DNA of 64,000 nucleotides from Aldehydirespirator sp965200005 (GTDB taxonomy: Bacteria; Actinomycetota; Acidimicrobiia; Acidimicrobiales; Aldehydirespiratoraceae), in the NCBI GenBank assembly GCA_965200005.1, contig OZ241331.1, forward strand, positions 3,286,001-3,350,000, read 5' to 3'. The first letter of the stretch is position 1, and each line of letters opens with the position of its first letter. The notes beneath the pieces are model-generated. The model saw nothing but the letters and a program-made list of their open reading frames with translations, had not been told where the DNA came from and made no database searches. Positions 50,175 through 58,681 of this stretch are shown piece by piece. The position numbers and the translations under genes were made by a program.

Positions 50175-51707
50175 TCATTCGGGTGACGCCAATGCTGTTG
50201 CCTGTTCGATGAGGGCACGCTCGGAGTCTTTGTAGCGACGCTGCTCGGAGTGTGCTCGCTTACGCAGGCGGGTCGCGTGTTCAGCGAAATCACGAGCCAT
50301 GGAACGCACTTCGCCGGGAGCTGCTCCACCGGCAGCTTTGCGGGTGGCGACTATGTGGCGAGGATGTAGCGCCTTTGCCAGATCCTCTGGGTCAAGACCC
50401 AAGGAGGTGCCACAAACTTCAGTGGCTGCGTTTTCAAGCATCGCAGTGCTTATGTCAACACCGCATAGCCCCTGACGGCTGGCTGCTCTCACGGCACGCC
50501 CGACGATGTTGTAGGCGCTGCGGTAGTCGACGCCTGCGCTGACCATCACATACTCGGCCAGGTCGGTCGCCTGAGCGAATCCTCGCAGGAGTTCTGACCA
50601 CATTCGCTCGGTGTTCACTGTCATGGTGCGCACTACGCCGGTGGTGAGAGCGCTCACCCGGGTGGTGAAATCGAGCGCCCTCGGGATCTCGCCGTAAGCA
50701 AATATCAAGTTGTCGCTGCGTGCCGAGGGACTCTTGACAACGGCGAGGAAGCCGCTGAGCCTGCCAATGATGACGCCACTTGCACCTCGGATTATCGACA
50801 GCGAGTAGGGGTTGCGCTTCTGAGGCATCAACACCGATGCCCTGGTGAACCCACCTGCTAGTTCGATGTAGTCGAACTCCTGGCTTGACCAGATCTCAAG
50901 GTCTTCGGCCAGCTTTGCCTGATTGGCGATCATGCTTGCTGACGTGGCGAGCAGGTCGATGAACACGTCCGTTTGCCACATAGCATCACGGGTGTGGGTG
51001 ATCACTCCATCAAATCCCAGAGAGCGTGAGATTGTGTCTCGATCTTGCAGCAGCCGGCTGCCGTTGACGCAGCCTGCCCCGCCGGGACTCTTGTTGATTT
51101 GCTCAAGTGCTGCACAGAAGCGCTCGCCGTCACGCAGAGCGGGGGGCACGAACGCCAGCAGGTAATGGCCGAATGTAGACGGTTGAGCTTGCTGGAGATA
51201 CGTCTGATCTCCCATGAACGTCTCTGCATGGCGCTCGGCTACCTCGGCAGAGGTGCTGGCAAATTCAGCGCCTACGTCGATGAGGCGCGCCGTTTGGGAA
51301 CGCAGCAGTAGTCGCAGTGCCACGCGGGCTGCCTCACGGCGCGGGCGCCCAGCGTGCAGCCAGCCGGCAGCATCTCCGATACGAGCCACAAAGTGGCATT
51401 CACGGGAGTTGTAGACCTCACCGGACGCGGCGTCGTAGGGGAAGTCTTCGGGGCTTGTGTGATAGGCGTCAAGCAGCACTCGCAGCAGTTCCGCTGTCGC
51501 CTCGGGGGGGATCAGTCCACGGGCCCGCAGATCGAGAACGTGGCCAATGTCGGCCAGATTCAAGCCGTGGTGTAACAGCGGAGCATCAGCGATCTCCCAG
51601 GCAAACCCTGCCTGTACCAGCTCGGGTGCCGGGGCCTCCTTGGACGGCCCCGCGATCCGGCGGGGACGTTGTGATGAGCGGGCAGCAACCGCTGGGCCGT
51701 CACTCAC
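50175..51707 (-). CDS. Lyase of the fumarase/aspartase superfamily, argininosuccinate-lyase-like
   Basis: 510 residues. The signature loop RASVLMPQKRNPYSLSIIRG and upstream MGDQTYLQQAQPSTFGHYLL and NKSPGGAGCVNGSRL are those of argininosuccinate lyase-like enzymes (catalytic Ser in the mobile loop, His in the Q-x-AQP-T-x-G region). Its N-terminus is extended compared with ArgH, with a basic, proline-rich lead (RSSQRPRRIAGPSKEAPAPE). It overlaps the second lyase by 8 nt. As the only catabolic lyases beside the nitrile hydratase, the pair may eliminate fumarate or a similar acid from an adduct; the substrate is unknown. Confidence 0.85.
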   Translation of the reverse strand: MSDGPAVAARSSQRPRRIAGPSKEAPAPELVQAGFAWEIADAPLLHHGLNLADIGHVLDLRARGLIPPEATAELLRVLLDAYHTSPEDFPYDAASGEVYNSRECHFVARIGDAAGWLHAGRPRREAARVALRLLLRSQTARLIDVGAEFASTSAEVAERHAETFMGDQTYLQQAQPSTFGHYLLAFVPPALRDGERFCAALEQINKSPGGAGCVNGSRLLQDRDTISRSLGFDGVITHTRDAMWQTDVFIDLLATSASMIANQAKLAEDLEIWSSQEFDYIELAGGFTRASVLMPQKRNPYSLSIIRGASGVIIGRLSGFLAVVKSPSARSDNLIFAYGEIPRALDFTTRVSALTTGVVRTMTVNTERMWSELLRGFAQATDLAEYVMVSAGVDYRSAYNIVGRAVRAASRQGLCGVDISTAMLENAATEVCGTSLGLDPEDLAKALHPRHIVATRKAAGGAAPGEVRSMARDFAEHATRLRKRAHSEQRRYKDSERALIEQATALASPE

Positions 51708-53139
51708 TGCTCAACCAATCGTCGGTCTCCCAGCAGCGACGCTCGGCTGCGGCTGCTACAACCGCGTCGATCATCGCAGCCGCCGAGCCGGTGGCTGGTT
51801 TGTCGAGGCCCGCTAGGTCAAGGCCGTCTAGAGCTCTGCCATCTACCATCCCGGCGAGCGCCTCGGTAAGGGCGACACCGTGCTGGCGCGCATCTCGGTA
51901 CGCCTGTTGCAATACGTCATTGGCACGGTGTTTACCAAGCCGCTGTGACAGCCGGCGCAGAAGTTCCTGGGAACCGAAGTCGCCCATCGTCGCAAGGTTG
52001 GCTGCCATTGCTTCGGCGTTGACTTCGATGCTCGCAACCAGTTCTCGTGCCAAGGCGAGTTGTGCCAGCAGGTAGTGGCATAGTTCAGGCAACAACACCC
52101 ACTCGGTTTTCCAGGTGCGACCGTCACGCTCGTGGTCACCCACCATGGTCTCGGTGAACACACCGCTAGCGGAGCGAATGAGTCGGGCCAGCGTTACAAC
52201 CTGCTCGCTGCGCTCCGGGTTGCGCTTATGGGGCATGGTGATGCTGCCCATGGTGTGAGGTGAGGCAGCCTCAGCAAGTTCACCGATCTCACGCCGCTGC
52301 AGGTTGTACACCTCATTGGCAACACGCGCCAGCGTCGCTGACACCAGCGCCGCGTTGGACGCAAACTCAGCGAGGCGGTCACGTGCCGTGAGCCACGAGA
52401 TCGCAGGTTCCGCCAGCCCGAGACGCTCACAAAAGTTGCTACGCAGCTGCGGCCCTCGCTCGGCGTAGAAACCCAGCACCCCGACCGCTCCAGCCAATTG
52501 TCCGACAACAACACGTGAACGGCTTTGCTGCCAGCGTTGGATATGGCGCGACATTTCATCGGCCCAGGAAGCGGCCTTGAAGCCAAAGGTCACCGGCGCG
52601 CCCGGTTGACCATGCGTCCGGCCCAGCATCGGCGTGTCACGGTGGCGTGCCGCCAGATCCAGCAGCGACTTCTCGATGGCACGCAAGTCACGCCACATAA
52701 GCCGGCCAACCTCGCGGATTTCTATGGCTGCGGCGTTGTCTGAGATGTCTTGAACCGTGGCGCCGTAGTAGACGTGCTCGCGGGCTGACTCAGGAAGTAA
52801 CGGCCCGAGTTCGCGGGCGATACCGATCGTCGAATGAGATGTGCGCCTGACATGGGCTCCCAGAGCCACCGGCTCGAGGGAATCGTCATCTAGAGCTGCA
52901 ATTGCCTCTGCGGAGGACGCGGGGATGATGCCGACATCGGCCTGAGCACCTGCTAATGCCTTGAGGATGCCAAGCCACCGGGACAGGCGAGCCTTCTCGA
53001 CAAAGATGGCGTGAGATTCCGCTGTCGACCAGGAGTGTCCGTAGACCGCTGAGTCGATCAGGTGAGCGTCCAGCGTGACTCCTTCGTTTCGCTCAGGGCC
53101 ACTAGCGCCTTGTGTACTTCGGCGAGCGTGGCTCCCCAC
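51700..53139 (-). CDS. Lyase of the fumarase/aspartase superfamily, adenylosuccinate-lyase-like
   Basis: The signature MGSITMPHKRNPERSEQVVTLARL is adenylosuccinate-lyase/CMLE-like; GRTHGQPGAPVTFGFKAASWADEM and VYYGATVQDISDNAAAIEI provide the other active-site regions. The start is uncertain: the GTG at 53139 overlaps the preceding gene by 82 nt and gives a non-conserved lead, whereas a CTG at 53073 is 5 nt after a strong GAAGGAG and gives the natural-looking N-terminus L-D-A-H-L-I-D-S-A-V-Y-G. I give the GTG form as coordinates. Next to a different lyase in the same superfamily, it is likely a successive or partner activity. Substrate unknown. Confidence 0.83.
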   Translation of the reverse strand: MGSHARRSTQGASGPERNEGVTLDAHLIDSAVYGHSWSTAESHAIFVEKARLSRWLGILKALAGAQADVGIIPASSAEAIAALDDDSLEPVALGAHVRRTSHSTIGIARELGPLLPESAREHVYYGATVQDISDNAAAIEIREVGRLMWRDLRAIEKSLLDLAARHRDTPMLGRTHGQPGAPVTFGFKAASWADEMSRHIQRWQQSRSRVVVGQLAGAVGVLGFYAERGPQLRSNFCERLGLAEPAISWLTARDRLAEFASNAALVSATLARVANEVYNLQRREIGELAEAASPHTMGSITMPHKRNPERSEQVVTLARLIRSASGVFTETMVGDHERDGRTWKTEWVLLPELCHYLLAQLALARELVASIEVNAEAMAANLATMGDFGSQELLRRLSQRLGKHRANDVLQQAYRDARQHGVALTEALAGMVDGRALDGLDLAGLDKPATGSAAAMIDAVVAAAAERRCWETDDWLSSE

Positions 53140-54065
53140 GGCACGATCATGGTGTCGCCGGTTCGTTCAAACCCTTCTGAAAGCAGGCAGCAACGGATCA
53201 ACTTGAGGCCCGGCGAACCAGCCGTCGCGGCGGGTGTGTCCGGGATCAGCCTTCGCGGACACCAATCGACGATCCGGGGAGGATCGTCGCCATAGAACCA
53301 CCTGTGGATTTGCTGAGATCGCTTACACCCGAGCAAGGTCGCACCCGCCTGAGGGGGTCGCTCGTCAAGATGTGACGTCTCAACGCCGTCAACAGTGATC
53401 CCGCCACCGCGACAGGGCACTGTGAGCCCCCCTTCGAGTGAGACCGAAGTCTCCTGAGTCTCCGTTGACTCAGCTAGCAGCGAGCGACTATCAACGATGT
53501 GCTCAGTAATGACAGTCGGAGGGAGGCCTTCATCAAAGTCAAGCACTCGGGCGACTTGGTCGGCGAGCTTGGAGGGTCGTGGAGGTACTACATCTAACAG
53601 CGTTATCTCGACTGGCTCGGGGTTTAGCAGGAAGCTGACGTGGTGATAGCGACCCTCTACAACGACGCAACGCTTTGCAGGGAATCGCTGTGCTACTGCC
53701 GCCATATGTGAAGCAATGCCAATGTCAACACTGCCGTCGTGCACAAAGACACAGTCGTGAGCGCTCGCGATTACCCGCACACCAATTGGAACTGAGAAGA
53801 GGTCACGTGAACCGTCGCGGGCTAACTCAACGAGAGCACACTCTTGGGTGTCGCGGCTGTCTTTTTTGGTGAACGCCACCACAAACTTGGTGTGCCTGAA
53901 AGCCTCCCGGCCGCTGAAGTAAGCCATCAAGTGGTCATCGGACAGGCTTCCAACGTTTGCGACGGACACCTTCCGGTAGCGGCGGGGCATGATGTTTGGC
54001 GCAAGTGGATCAAGTTCAAACACCTGCGACCGTATTGGGTCTGACGGGTTGAGGATCTCAGTCAT
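53058..54065 (-). CDS. Unrecognised protein of the nitrile/carbamoyl module
   Basis: About 335 residues, soluble, with no named domain that I can recall. It has a fixed-looking N-terminal half (FELDPLAPNIMPRRYRKVSVANVGSLSDDHLMAYFSGREAFRHTKFVVAFTKKD), a central metal-like HHVSFLLNPEPVEITLLDVVPPRP segment and a Cys-rich C-terminal part (RIVDWCPRRLIPD, LIRCCLLSEGFE). I prefer the ATG at 54065 because it has GGAGGT upstream; the ATG at 54092, which overlaps the previous stop as ATGA, has the same 12-nt start (ATGACTGAGATC). Constant placement between the ComA-like gene and the lyases suggests it belongs to the same pathway. Confidence 0.7.
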   Translation of the reverse strand: MTEILNPSDPIRSQVFELDPLAPNIMPRRYRKVSVANVGSLSDDHLMAYFSGREAFRHTKFVVAFTKKDSRDTQECALVELARDGSRDLFSVPIGVRVIASAHDCVFVHDGSVDIGIASHMAAVAQRFPAKRCVVVEGRYHHVSFLLNPEPVEITLLDVVPPRPSKLADQVARVLDFDEGLPPTVITEHIVDSRSLLAESTETQETSVSLEGGLTVPCRGGGITVDGVETSHLDERPPQAGATLLGCKRSQQIHRWFYGDDPPRIVDWCPRRLIPDTPAATAGSPGLKLIRCCLLSEGFERTGDTMIVPWGATLAEVHKALVALSETKESRWTLT

Positions 54066-54088
54066 CTCGGCTACCTCCAAGATCTCAG

Positions 54089-54940
54089 TCATTGCCGATT
54101 GCCACGATCGTCTCGACCCTCAGTGGGTGTTCCGACCACGGCGTTGTGCTCGCTAGCACATCCGCCAACAGCAGCCACTCGCTGCATCGTGTCGGAACGC
54201 AGCCCCTGGCGCAACGCTTCTAGGGCTAGCACGTCGGTCGGAGCTATGTTGCCGAGATTGACGTTGCAGCCAAGTTGGTTGATTAACCAGGCCTGCTGTT
54301 TGCGCAACGGCGCCTCAAATATCACTGCGACGCTGCCCCCAAGCGCGCCCAACGCGTCCACCAGTTCGGCTCTAATCGCGCCATCTCGCTCATACAGCCC
54401 GACGGTGCCACTGTCGCGCCCTTCGGCAACCAGCCATGCCGCACCTGCTGCGACATCGGCGCGGGCTTCGCTCACCCAAGCCCCCGCTATGGCAGGCTCG
54501 TCAGGATCCTTGCTCCCGATCTCTGAGAACACCTCGAATCCGTGGCGATGAGCGGAACGGATCAATGCCTGCTTCGAGTCAGGCGACATGCCTGAAGCAC
54601 CGCGCGACACCTCAACGCAATCAAACCCGGTACGCAACGCCCAATCAAAGAAGCGCTCAGATCGCCCCTGGGCCCAAGCAGCCTCAAGCAGCGTCCCGCC
54701 AGGGCAAGCCTTCACCTGATGCGTCTTCACGGCATCGACCTTGGTAGCGATGCGCGGATCAAGGTAAGCCGTCCCAAAGCCGAACTTCCAGACATCAACA
54801 AAGCAACCATAGGAAGTCAGCAACCACCAAAGGTTGCGTAGCGGTACACCCGAGTCGATGACATGGGTGACACCCCGGCTTCGGGGCTTGGTCGGCCTAG
54901 AAGGGGTATCGAGGAACCCAGGTGAACCCGAGCCCGTCAT
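54089..54940 (-). CDS. Phosphosulfolactate synthase (ComA)-related protein
   Basis: 283 residues with the ComA TIM-barrel pattern: RSRGVTHVIDSGVPLRNLWWLL, FVDVWKFGFGTAYLD, VKACPGGTLLEAAWAQGRSERFFDWALRTGFDCVEVSRGASGMS, FEVFSEIGSKDPDEPA and FEAPLRKQQAWLINQLGCNVNLGNIAP. ComA joins sulfite to phosphoenolpyruvate in coenzyme M synthesis, but no other coenzyme M gene is here and the organism is not a methanogen. Related bacterial and plant proteins exist without that role. In this module it may add a nucleophile to phosphoenolpyruvate or act in a different C-C/C-S step. Confidence 0.85.
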   Translation of the reverse strand: MTGSGSPGFLDTPSRPTKPRSRGVTHVIDSGVPLRNLWWLLTSYGCFVDVWKFGFGTAYLDPRIATKVDAVKTHQVKACPGGTLLEAAWAQGRSERFFDWALRTGFDCVEVSRGASGMSPDSKQALIRSAHRHGFEVFSEIGSKDPDEPAIAGAWVSEARADVAAGAAWLVAEGRDSGTVGLYERDGAIRAELVDALGALGGSVAVIFEAPLRKQQAWLINQLGCNVNLGNIAPTDVLALEALRQGLRSDTMQRVAAVGGCASEHNAVVGTPTEGRDDRGNRQ

Positions 54941-55003
54941 GACTTGATTCGCTACCTCTTTAACTGGTTGATCTGGTTGATCTAACTGAACGACGACCTC
55001 GTG

Positions 55004-55786
55004 TCACGCCACGGCGCGCCGCGATGCATGCTTGCCAGCAGGCGGCAAGAACTCACACGCAGTTGCCATACCCGCGAGCACGCCCCCACCGGAACTACTC
55101 CCAACCGCCGCTAGCGATACACCTGCCGCTCGCATAGCCGTGACATCTCCCGCGGCCGCGGCGTGCAGCCATTGATGCGCCGGCTCGATGCACTGACCTT
55201 CCGCTGCGCAACGGATGAAGGCACCGCTGAAGCGAGTAGTGGGGATTGCGCTTGCAAGTTGGCGCAACATGGGGCGACGTGCCGGATCGATAGCAGCCAC
55301 CAGAAAGATGCCTATGAGAACATCATCGCCGAGAGGCGTGAAGCCCGACCCTCGACCAGCTAGGAGACTCGTGACCTCGGGCAGGTCTGCGCGAGCGAGA
55401 GCATGCACAACTGCACCCCACACTGGCACTAGATCAGCTGGGGCTACGACAGCGTCCGAGTGACGGAAGATCCGCCGATCGTTTCCGAGACTGTGAGGCA
55501 AGGTGGGTGTCCATCTCTGGCATCCTTCAAGGCTGATCGACAGCCGTCCTACTTGCAGTTTCTCTGTGTAGATACTCACACGATCGTTGGGTGCAGGCCG
55601 AGCAGGCAGTCCCGAAGTTACGAGGATGAGCGGGCCAGGAAAGCAGCCGTGGTCCATCACGGCGAAGAAATTGCCATTGCGGGTGACCACCAAGAACCCG
55701 TCCTTGTACACCGCCGTCACAAGACCGGTGACGTTGGCAGCCGTGGCCTCAAGAACGCCCGGGCCTGCGAAGACTCCCTCGACCAT
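55004..55786 (-). CDS. DUF2877 protein (YlbF/AllH-like), oxamate-carbamoyltransferase component
   Basis: About 260 residues from the ATG at 55786, where GGAGG lies about 13 nt upstream; an ATG at 55843 would overlap the start of the divergent AIR-synthase gene. The family signature LAGRGSGFTPLGDDVLIGIFLVAA (glycine-rich, then GDD) and the alpha/beta N-terminal region TGLVTAVYKDGFLVVTRNGNFFAVM are clear. In E. coli YlbF (AllH) acts with FdrA and YlbE as oxamate carbamoyltransferase. It is divergent from the AIR-synthase-like gene with starts only 32 bp apart. The C-terminal ASRRAVA is a short basic end. Confidence 0.82.
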   Translation of the reverse strand: MVEGVFAGPGVLEATAANVTGLVTAVYKDGFLVVTRNGNFFAVMDHGCFPGPLILVTSGLPARPAPNDRVSIYTEKLQVGRLSISLEGCQRWTPTLPHSLGNDRRIFRHSDAVVAPADLVPVWGAVVHALARADLPEVTSLLAGRGSGFTPLGDDVLIGIFLVAAIDPARRPMLRQLASAIPTTRFSGAFIRCAAEGQCIEPAHQWLHAAAAGDVTAMRAAGVSLAAVGSSSGGGVLAGMATACEFLPPAGKHASRRAVA

Positions 55787-55818
55787 TAGCGGTTTCTCGC
55801 CTCCGATACCGTGCGGCC

Positions 55819-56787
55819 GTGGCCTCCGACGCCGTCTTATCATCGCGCCACCTTGAACGGCTCGCCCGAGCGATTCGGCGACACCCTGGGCTTCAAGCCA
55901 AAGCTGCAATAGCGGCCGTGCGGGGGGTGATGGACTCGCCCGACGCCTTCGGCGGGCCGGGAGACGACGGCGCTGTGGTGACTATCGAGTCGGGGGGAGC
56001 CGTCGTGGTGTGTGGCGAAGCGCTGTACCCACCGTTCGTGGCGGCGGATCCCTTCGCTGCCGGTATCTCTGCCGTGCTCGCCAATGTCAACGACCTTGCG
56101 GCCATGGGTGCTGTGCCTCGTGGCATCGTCAACACTGTGGTCGCATCTAGAGAAATGGCCGCTCAAGCTCTCAATGGTATGGCAGCTGCAGCGAAGATTT
56201 ATGCGATTGATGTCGTGGGCGGCCACATCAGCGAACACGACGGGGAACCCGCTCTCTCCGCGTTTGCTATCGGTGAGGTCGATGCGGTGCTGTCGGCAAC
56301 CAATGCCCGGCCCGACCAGCAACTTGTGTTTGCTTGCTTCCTTGATGGTGAGATGCGCGCTGACTTTGACTTCTTCTCGACGTTGCGTGGCCAAGCGGCA
56401 CGCCTCGCTAACGACATCGGCTTGCTTGCCAAGGTCGCCCGCCGCGGACTTGCCGTTGCCGCTAAGGACGTCTCGATGGCGGGGTCGATCGGTTCGCTGG
56501 CAATGCTGCTCGAGCCCAACCGTCTGGGTGCTGAAGTCGATCTGGATGCCCTGCCCGTCCCACACGGCGTAGGTATGAAGCAGTGGCTTACTTGCTTCCC
56601 GTCCTATGCATTCTGGTTGTGCGGCGACCATGGGCACGAGTGCGTCGAGCTGTTCCGCTCGGCCGGCGTTGCTGCTGCAAGAGTCGGCAAGATCACCGGC
56701 AGCGGCCAGGTCAACTTGAGCAGTGCTGGCGCGACCCGTACCGTCTTTGACTTGCAACGAGAATCGATCACGGGACTGTGGTCCTAG
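55819..56787 (+). CDS. AIR-synthase-related protein, MSMEG_0567 C-terminal / Sll0787 family
   Basis: 322 residues. A helical lead (HLERLARAIRRHPGLQAKAAI) is followed by the PurM-like ATP-binding fold: SPDAFGGPGDDGAVV, CGEALYPPFVAADPFAAGISAVLANVNDLAAMGAVPRGIVNTVVA, IDVVGGHISEHDGEPALSAFAIGEV and AAKDVSMAGSIGSLAMLLEPN. This is the Sll0787 group of the Nit1C cluster, homologous to the second half of MSMEG_0567. The GTG start at 55819 is divergent from the DUF2877 gene. PurM-fold enzymes phosphorylate a substrate with ATP to drive ring closure or amide formation; the Nit1C substrate is unknown. Confidence 0.9.
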   Translation: MASDAVLSSRHLERLARAIRRHPGLQAKAAIAAVRGVMDSPDAFGGPGDDGAVVTIESGGAVVVCGEALYPPFVAADPFAAGISAVLANVNDLAAMGAVPRGIVNTVVASREMAAQALNGMAAAAKIYAIDVVGGHISEHDGEPALSAFAIGEVDAVLSATNARPDQQLVFACFLDGEMRADFDFFSTLRGQAARLANDIGLLAKVARRGLAVAAKDVSMAGSIGSLAMLLEPNRLGAEVDLDALPVPHGVGMKQWLTCFPSYAFWLCGDHGHECVELFRSAGVAAARVGKITGSGQVNLSSAGATRTVFDLQRESITGLWS

Positions 56788-56795
56788 ATGAGCGC

Positions 56796-57464
56796 TCATA
56801 TGGCAGCCAACCTCATGTCAGCGACACGGCGCCGCATCGCTTCGCGGTTGGCCTCAAACAGCGCCTGATCGTCAGTTTCCATGTCGCCAAACGATGCTGC
56901 GTTTACACCTGAAGGCTGACCCGTGCCTTCATCCATGTTCAGCACCTGAACCACGTATCGCGGTGTCATCGTGGACGCATCTCGCTCGACGCTGCTAACA
57001 ACAGCGAGACCGCTTGCCAGATGCAGTTCCACACAAACATAGGGATCGACGAGGCCGGATTCGAGGCTGCCCGTCTCATGGATCGTGGCCCAACTCTGCC
57101 CAGCCCGCTCGGCTTCAGCGATCCGCTTCCGCTGCCGTTGCTCGGCAATCTCTGCCAACAACTCACGCCGTCGCATGGCAAACCCGGCACCCGCTACCAC
57201 GCTGGTGCCTAACACGTACGCGACCCGCTCACCGGTAACACCGACGACCTCATCGACTATGGCTGACCGCTGCTCCCAGCGCTGCACCAGACCCTCAAGG
57301 GTGGACACATCTGCGAGCGTGTCAGCGACTGCACGCACGATCCTTACTGCCGATTCGTAAGCCTCGGTGTTGGTCGTAGCGACCGGGTAGAGACGCCGCT
57401 CGCTCTCGCCCCAGTGCGCGGCTAAGACCGACGTGGGATCCGTGTCACTTGGGCCGTTCGTCAT
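56796..57464 (-). CDS. Unrecognised soluble protein, convergent with the AIR-synthase-like gene
   Basis: About 222 residues from the ATG at 57464, which has GAGGAG 9 nt upstream; the open frame continues to 57506 but with no ribosome binding site. No domain recognised. A conserved-looking N-terminal half (WGESERRLYPVATTNTEAYESAVRIVRAVADTLADVSTLEGLVQRWEQR) is followed by a glycine-bearing segment VAYVLGTSVVAGAGFAMRRREL, a charged helix rich in Glu/Arg/Gln, and a beta-like ending with YVVQVLNMDE. It is divergent from the carbamate kinase operon across a 170-nt spacer. Confidence 0.7.
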   Translation of the reverse strand: MTNGPSDTDPTSVLAAHWGESERRLYPVATTNTEAYESAVRIVRAVADTLADVSTLEGLVQRWEQRSAIVDEVVGVTGERVAYVLGTSVVAGAGFAMRRRELLAEIAEQRQRKRIAEAERAGQSWATIHETGSLESGLVDPYVCVELHLASGLAVVSSVERDASTMTPRYVVQVLNMDEGTGQPSGVNAASFGDMETDDQALFEANREAMRRRVADMRLAAI

Positions 57465-57633
57465 CCTCTTCGGCTCCTCGCCCTGCCCGCTGAATTGCAG
57501 TTTCACGCGAAACGCTGCTTTGTGTAAAGGCCTAGCCTCATCTACTATAGGAAAGCCGGTTCTGCTATTGGTAGATGGGGATCGGTCGCCGGGCAGCGTT
57601 CGGTGTCACATGATTAAACACTGGGAGTGTGAC

Positions 57634-58614
57634 ATGACCGAGACGGCAGTCCTCGCTCTGGGAGGCAACGCTTTGATCCGCGAAGATCAAAGCGGCACGC
57701 TCGAAGAGCAGTACGCCAATGCCGTGTCGATGGCACGCTCAGTTCGCTCGTTGCTTCGAAGCGGCTGGAGAGTCGTCATCCTTCACGGCAACGGCCCCCA
57801 GGTAGGCAACCTGGCCATCCAGCAAGAGTGCGCATCAGAGATCGTCCCCGCACTCCCACTGTCCACGCTTGGTGCTATGACCCAGGGACAACTTGGCAGT
57901 TTGATCTGCCTTGCGCTCAACGAAGTGTGCGCAGCGGAGACCGCTGGCGCCGTATCGGTTGTCACCCATGTCGAGATTGATCCTGAAGATCCAGCATTGT
58001 CGAGGCCAACCAAGCCGATCGGGCCGTTCTTTACCGAAAGCGAAGTGCCAACCTTGCGGGCCGAGCGGGGTTGGACGATGGTCGAGGACGCGGGACGTGG
58101 CTACCGGCGTGTCGTACCGTCACCGAGACCGCGACTTGCTATAGAAGCCTCAGCTATTGCGGCCCTGGTAGATCTTGGTTATCTCGTGGTTGCTGGTGGA
58201 GGTGGCGGCATCCCGGTGGTGCGCTCGGGTTGCGGAAACGCATTCAGCGGCGTTGATGCCGTAATCGACAAGGACTTTGCGGCAGAGCGGATCGCTGACG
58301 CGGTCGACGCAGTTGCACTGGTGATGGTGACGGGTGTGGATGCGGTCAAGCTCGACTTTGGGACGCCTCAAGAACGTGCAGTGGTTGACATGAGCGCCTC
58401 AGAGGCACGCCGCCACTTGGCAACTGGCCAGTTCCCGCCGGGGAGCATGGGCCCCAAGGTGCAAGCCGCCATAGAGTTCATTGAATGTCCCGGACGGGTC
58501 GCTGCCATCACTTCGCCCGAGTTGGTGTTAGCGACCATGAACGAGCCGTCAAACGCGGTCGTAGGTCGGCGCGGCACCCGGATCATGCCCGACGCCTCTC
58601 CCGTTGGTGCCTGA
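57634..58614 (+). CDS. arcC: Carbamate kinase
   Basis: 326 residues from the ATG at 57634 (M-T-E-T-A-V-L-A-L-G-G-N-A-L), which follows GGGAG; the open frame extends 67 codons upstream without homology. Family blocks VLALGGNALI, HGNGPQVGNLAIQQE, PLSTLGAMTQGQLGS, VVAGGGGGIPVV and FPPGSMGPKVQAAIEF are clear. It uses carbamoyl phosphate and ADP to make ATP plus carbamate, which breaks down to ammonia and carbon dioxide. It is followed by FdrA-like and glycosyltransferase genes. In the oxamate-carbamoyltransferase system the analogous kinase (YbcF/AllK) takes the carbamoyl phosphate produced; there is no arginine deiminase operon here. Confidence 0.94.
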   Translation: MTETAVLALGGNALIREDQSGTLEEQYANAVSMARSVRSLLRSGWRVVILHGNGPQVGNLAIQQECASEIVPALPLSTLGAMTQGQLGSLICLALNEVCAAETAGAVSVVTHVEIDPEDPALSRPTKPIGPFFTESEVPTLRAERGWTMVEDAGRGYRRVVPSPRPRLAIEASAIAALVDLGYLVVAGGGGGIPVVRSGCGNAFSGVDAVIDKDFAAERIADAVDAVALVMVTGVDAVKLDFGTPQERAVVDMSASEARRHLATGQFPPGSMGPKVQAAIEFIECPGRVAAITSPELVLATMNEPSNAVVGRRGTRIMPDASPVGA

Positions 58615-58681
58615 GCGTCACTGGCACGATTGGCGCTACTGGGCGAGACTGTGACTAGACAAAGAGAGAACTAGCCAACCG

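Noticed and set aside
54966..54983. GGTTGATCT tandem duplicate before the ComA-like gene as an operator
   Set aside because: Only two 9-nt copies, no counterpart before other module genes; could be chance.
57433..57633. 67-codon N-terminal extension of carbamate kinase
   Set aside because: The extension is Cys/Ser-rich without homology, overlaps the divergent gene, and the ATG at 57634 has a proper ribosome binding site and the normal N-terminus.
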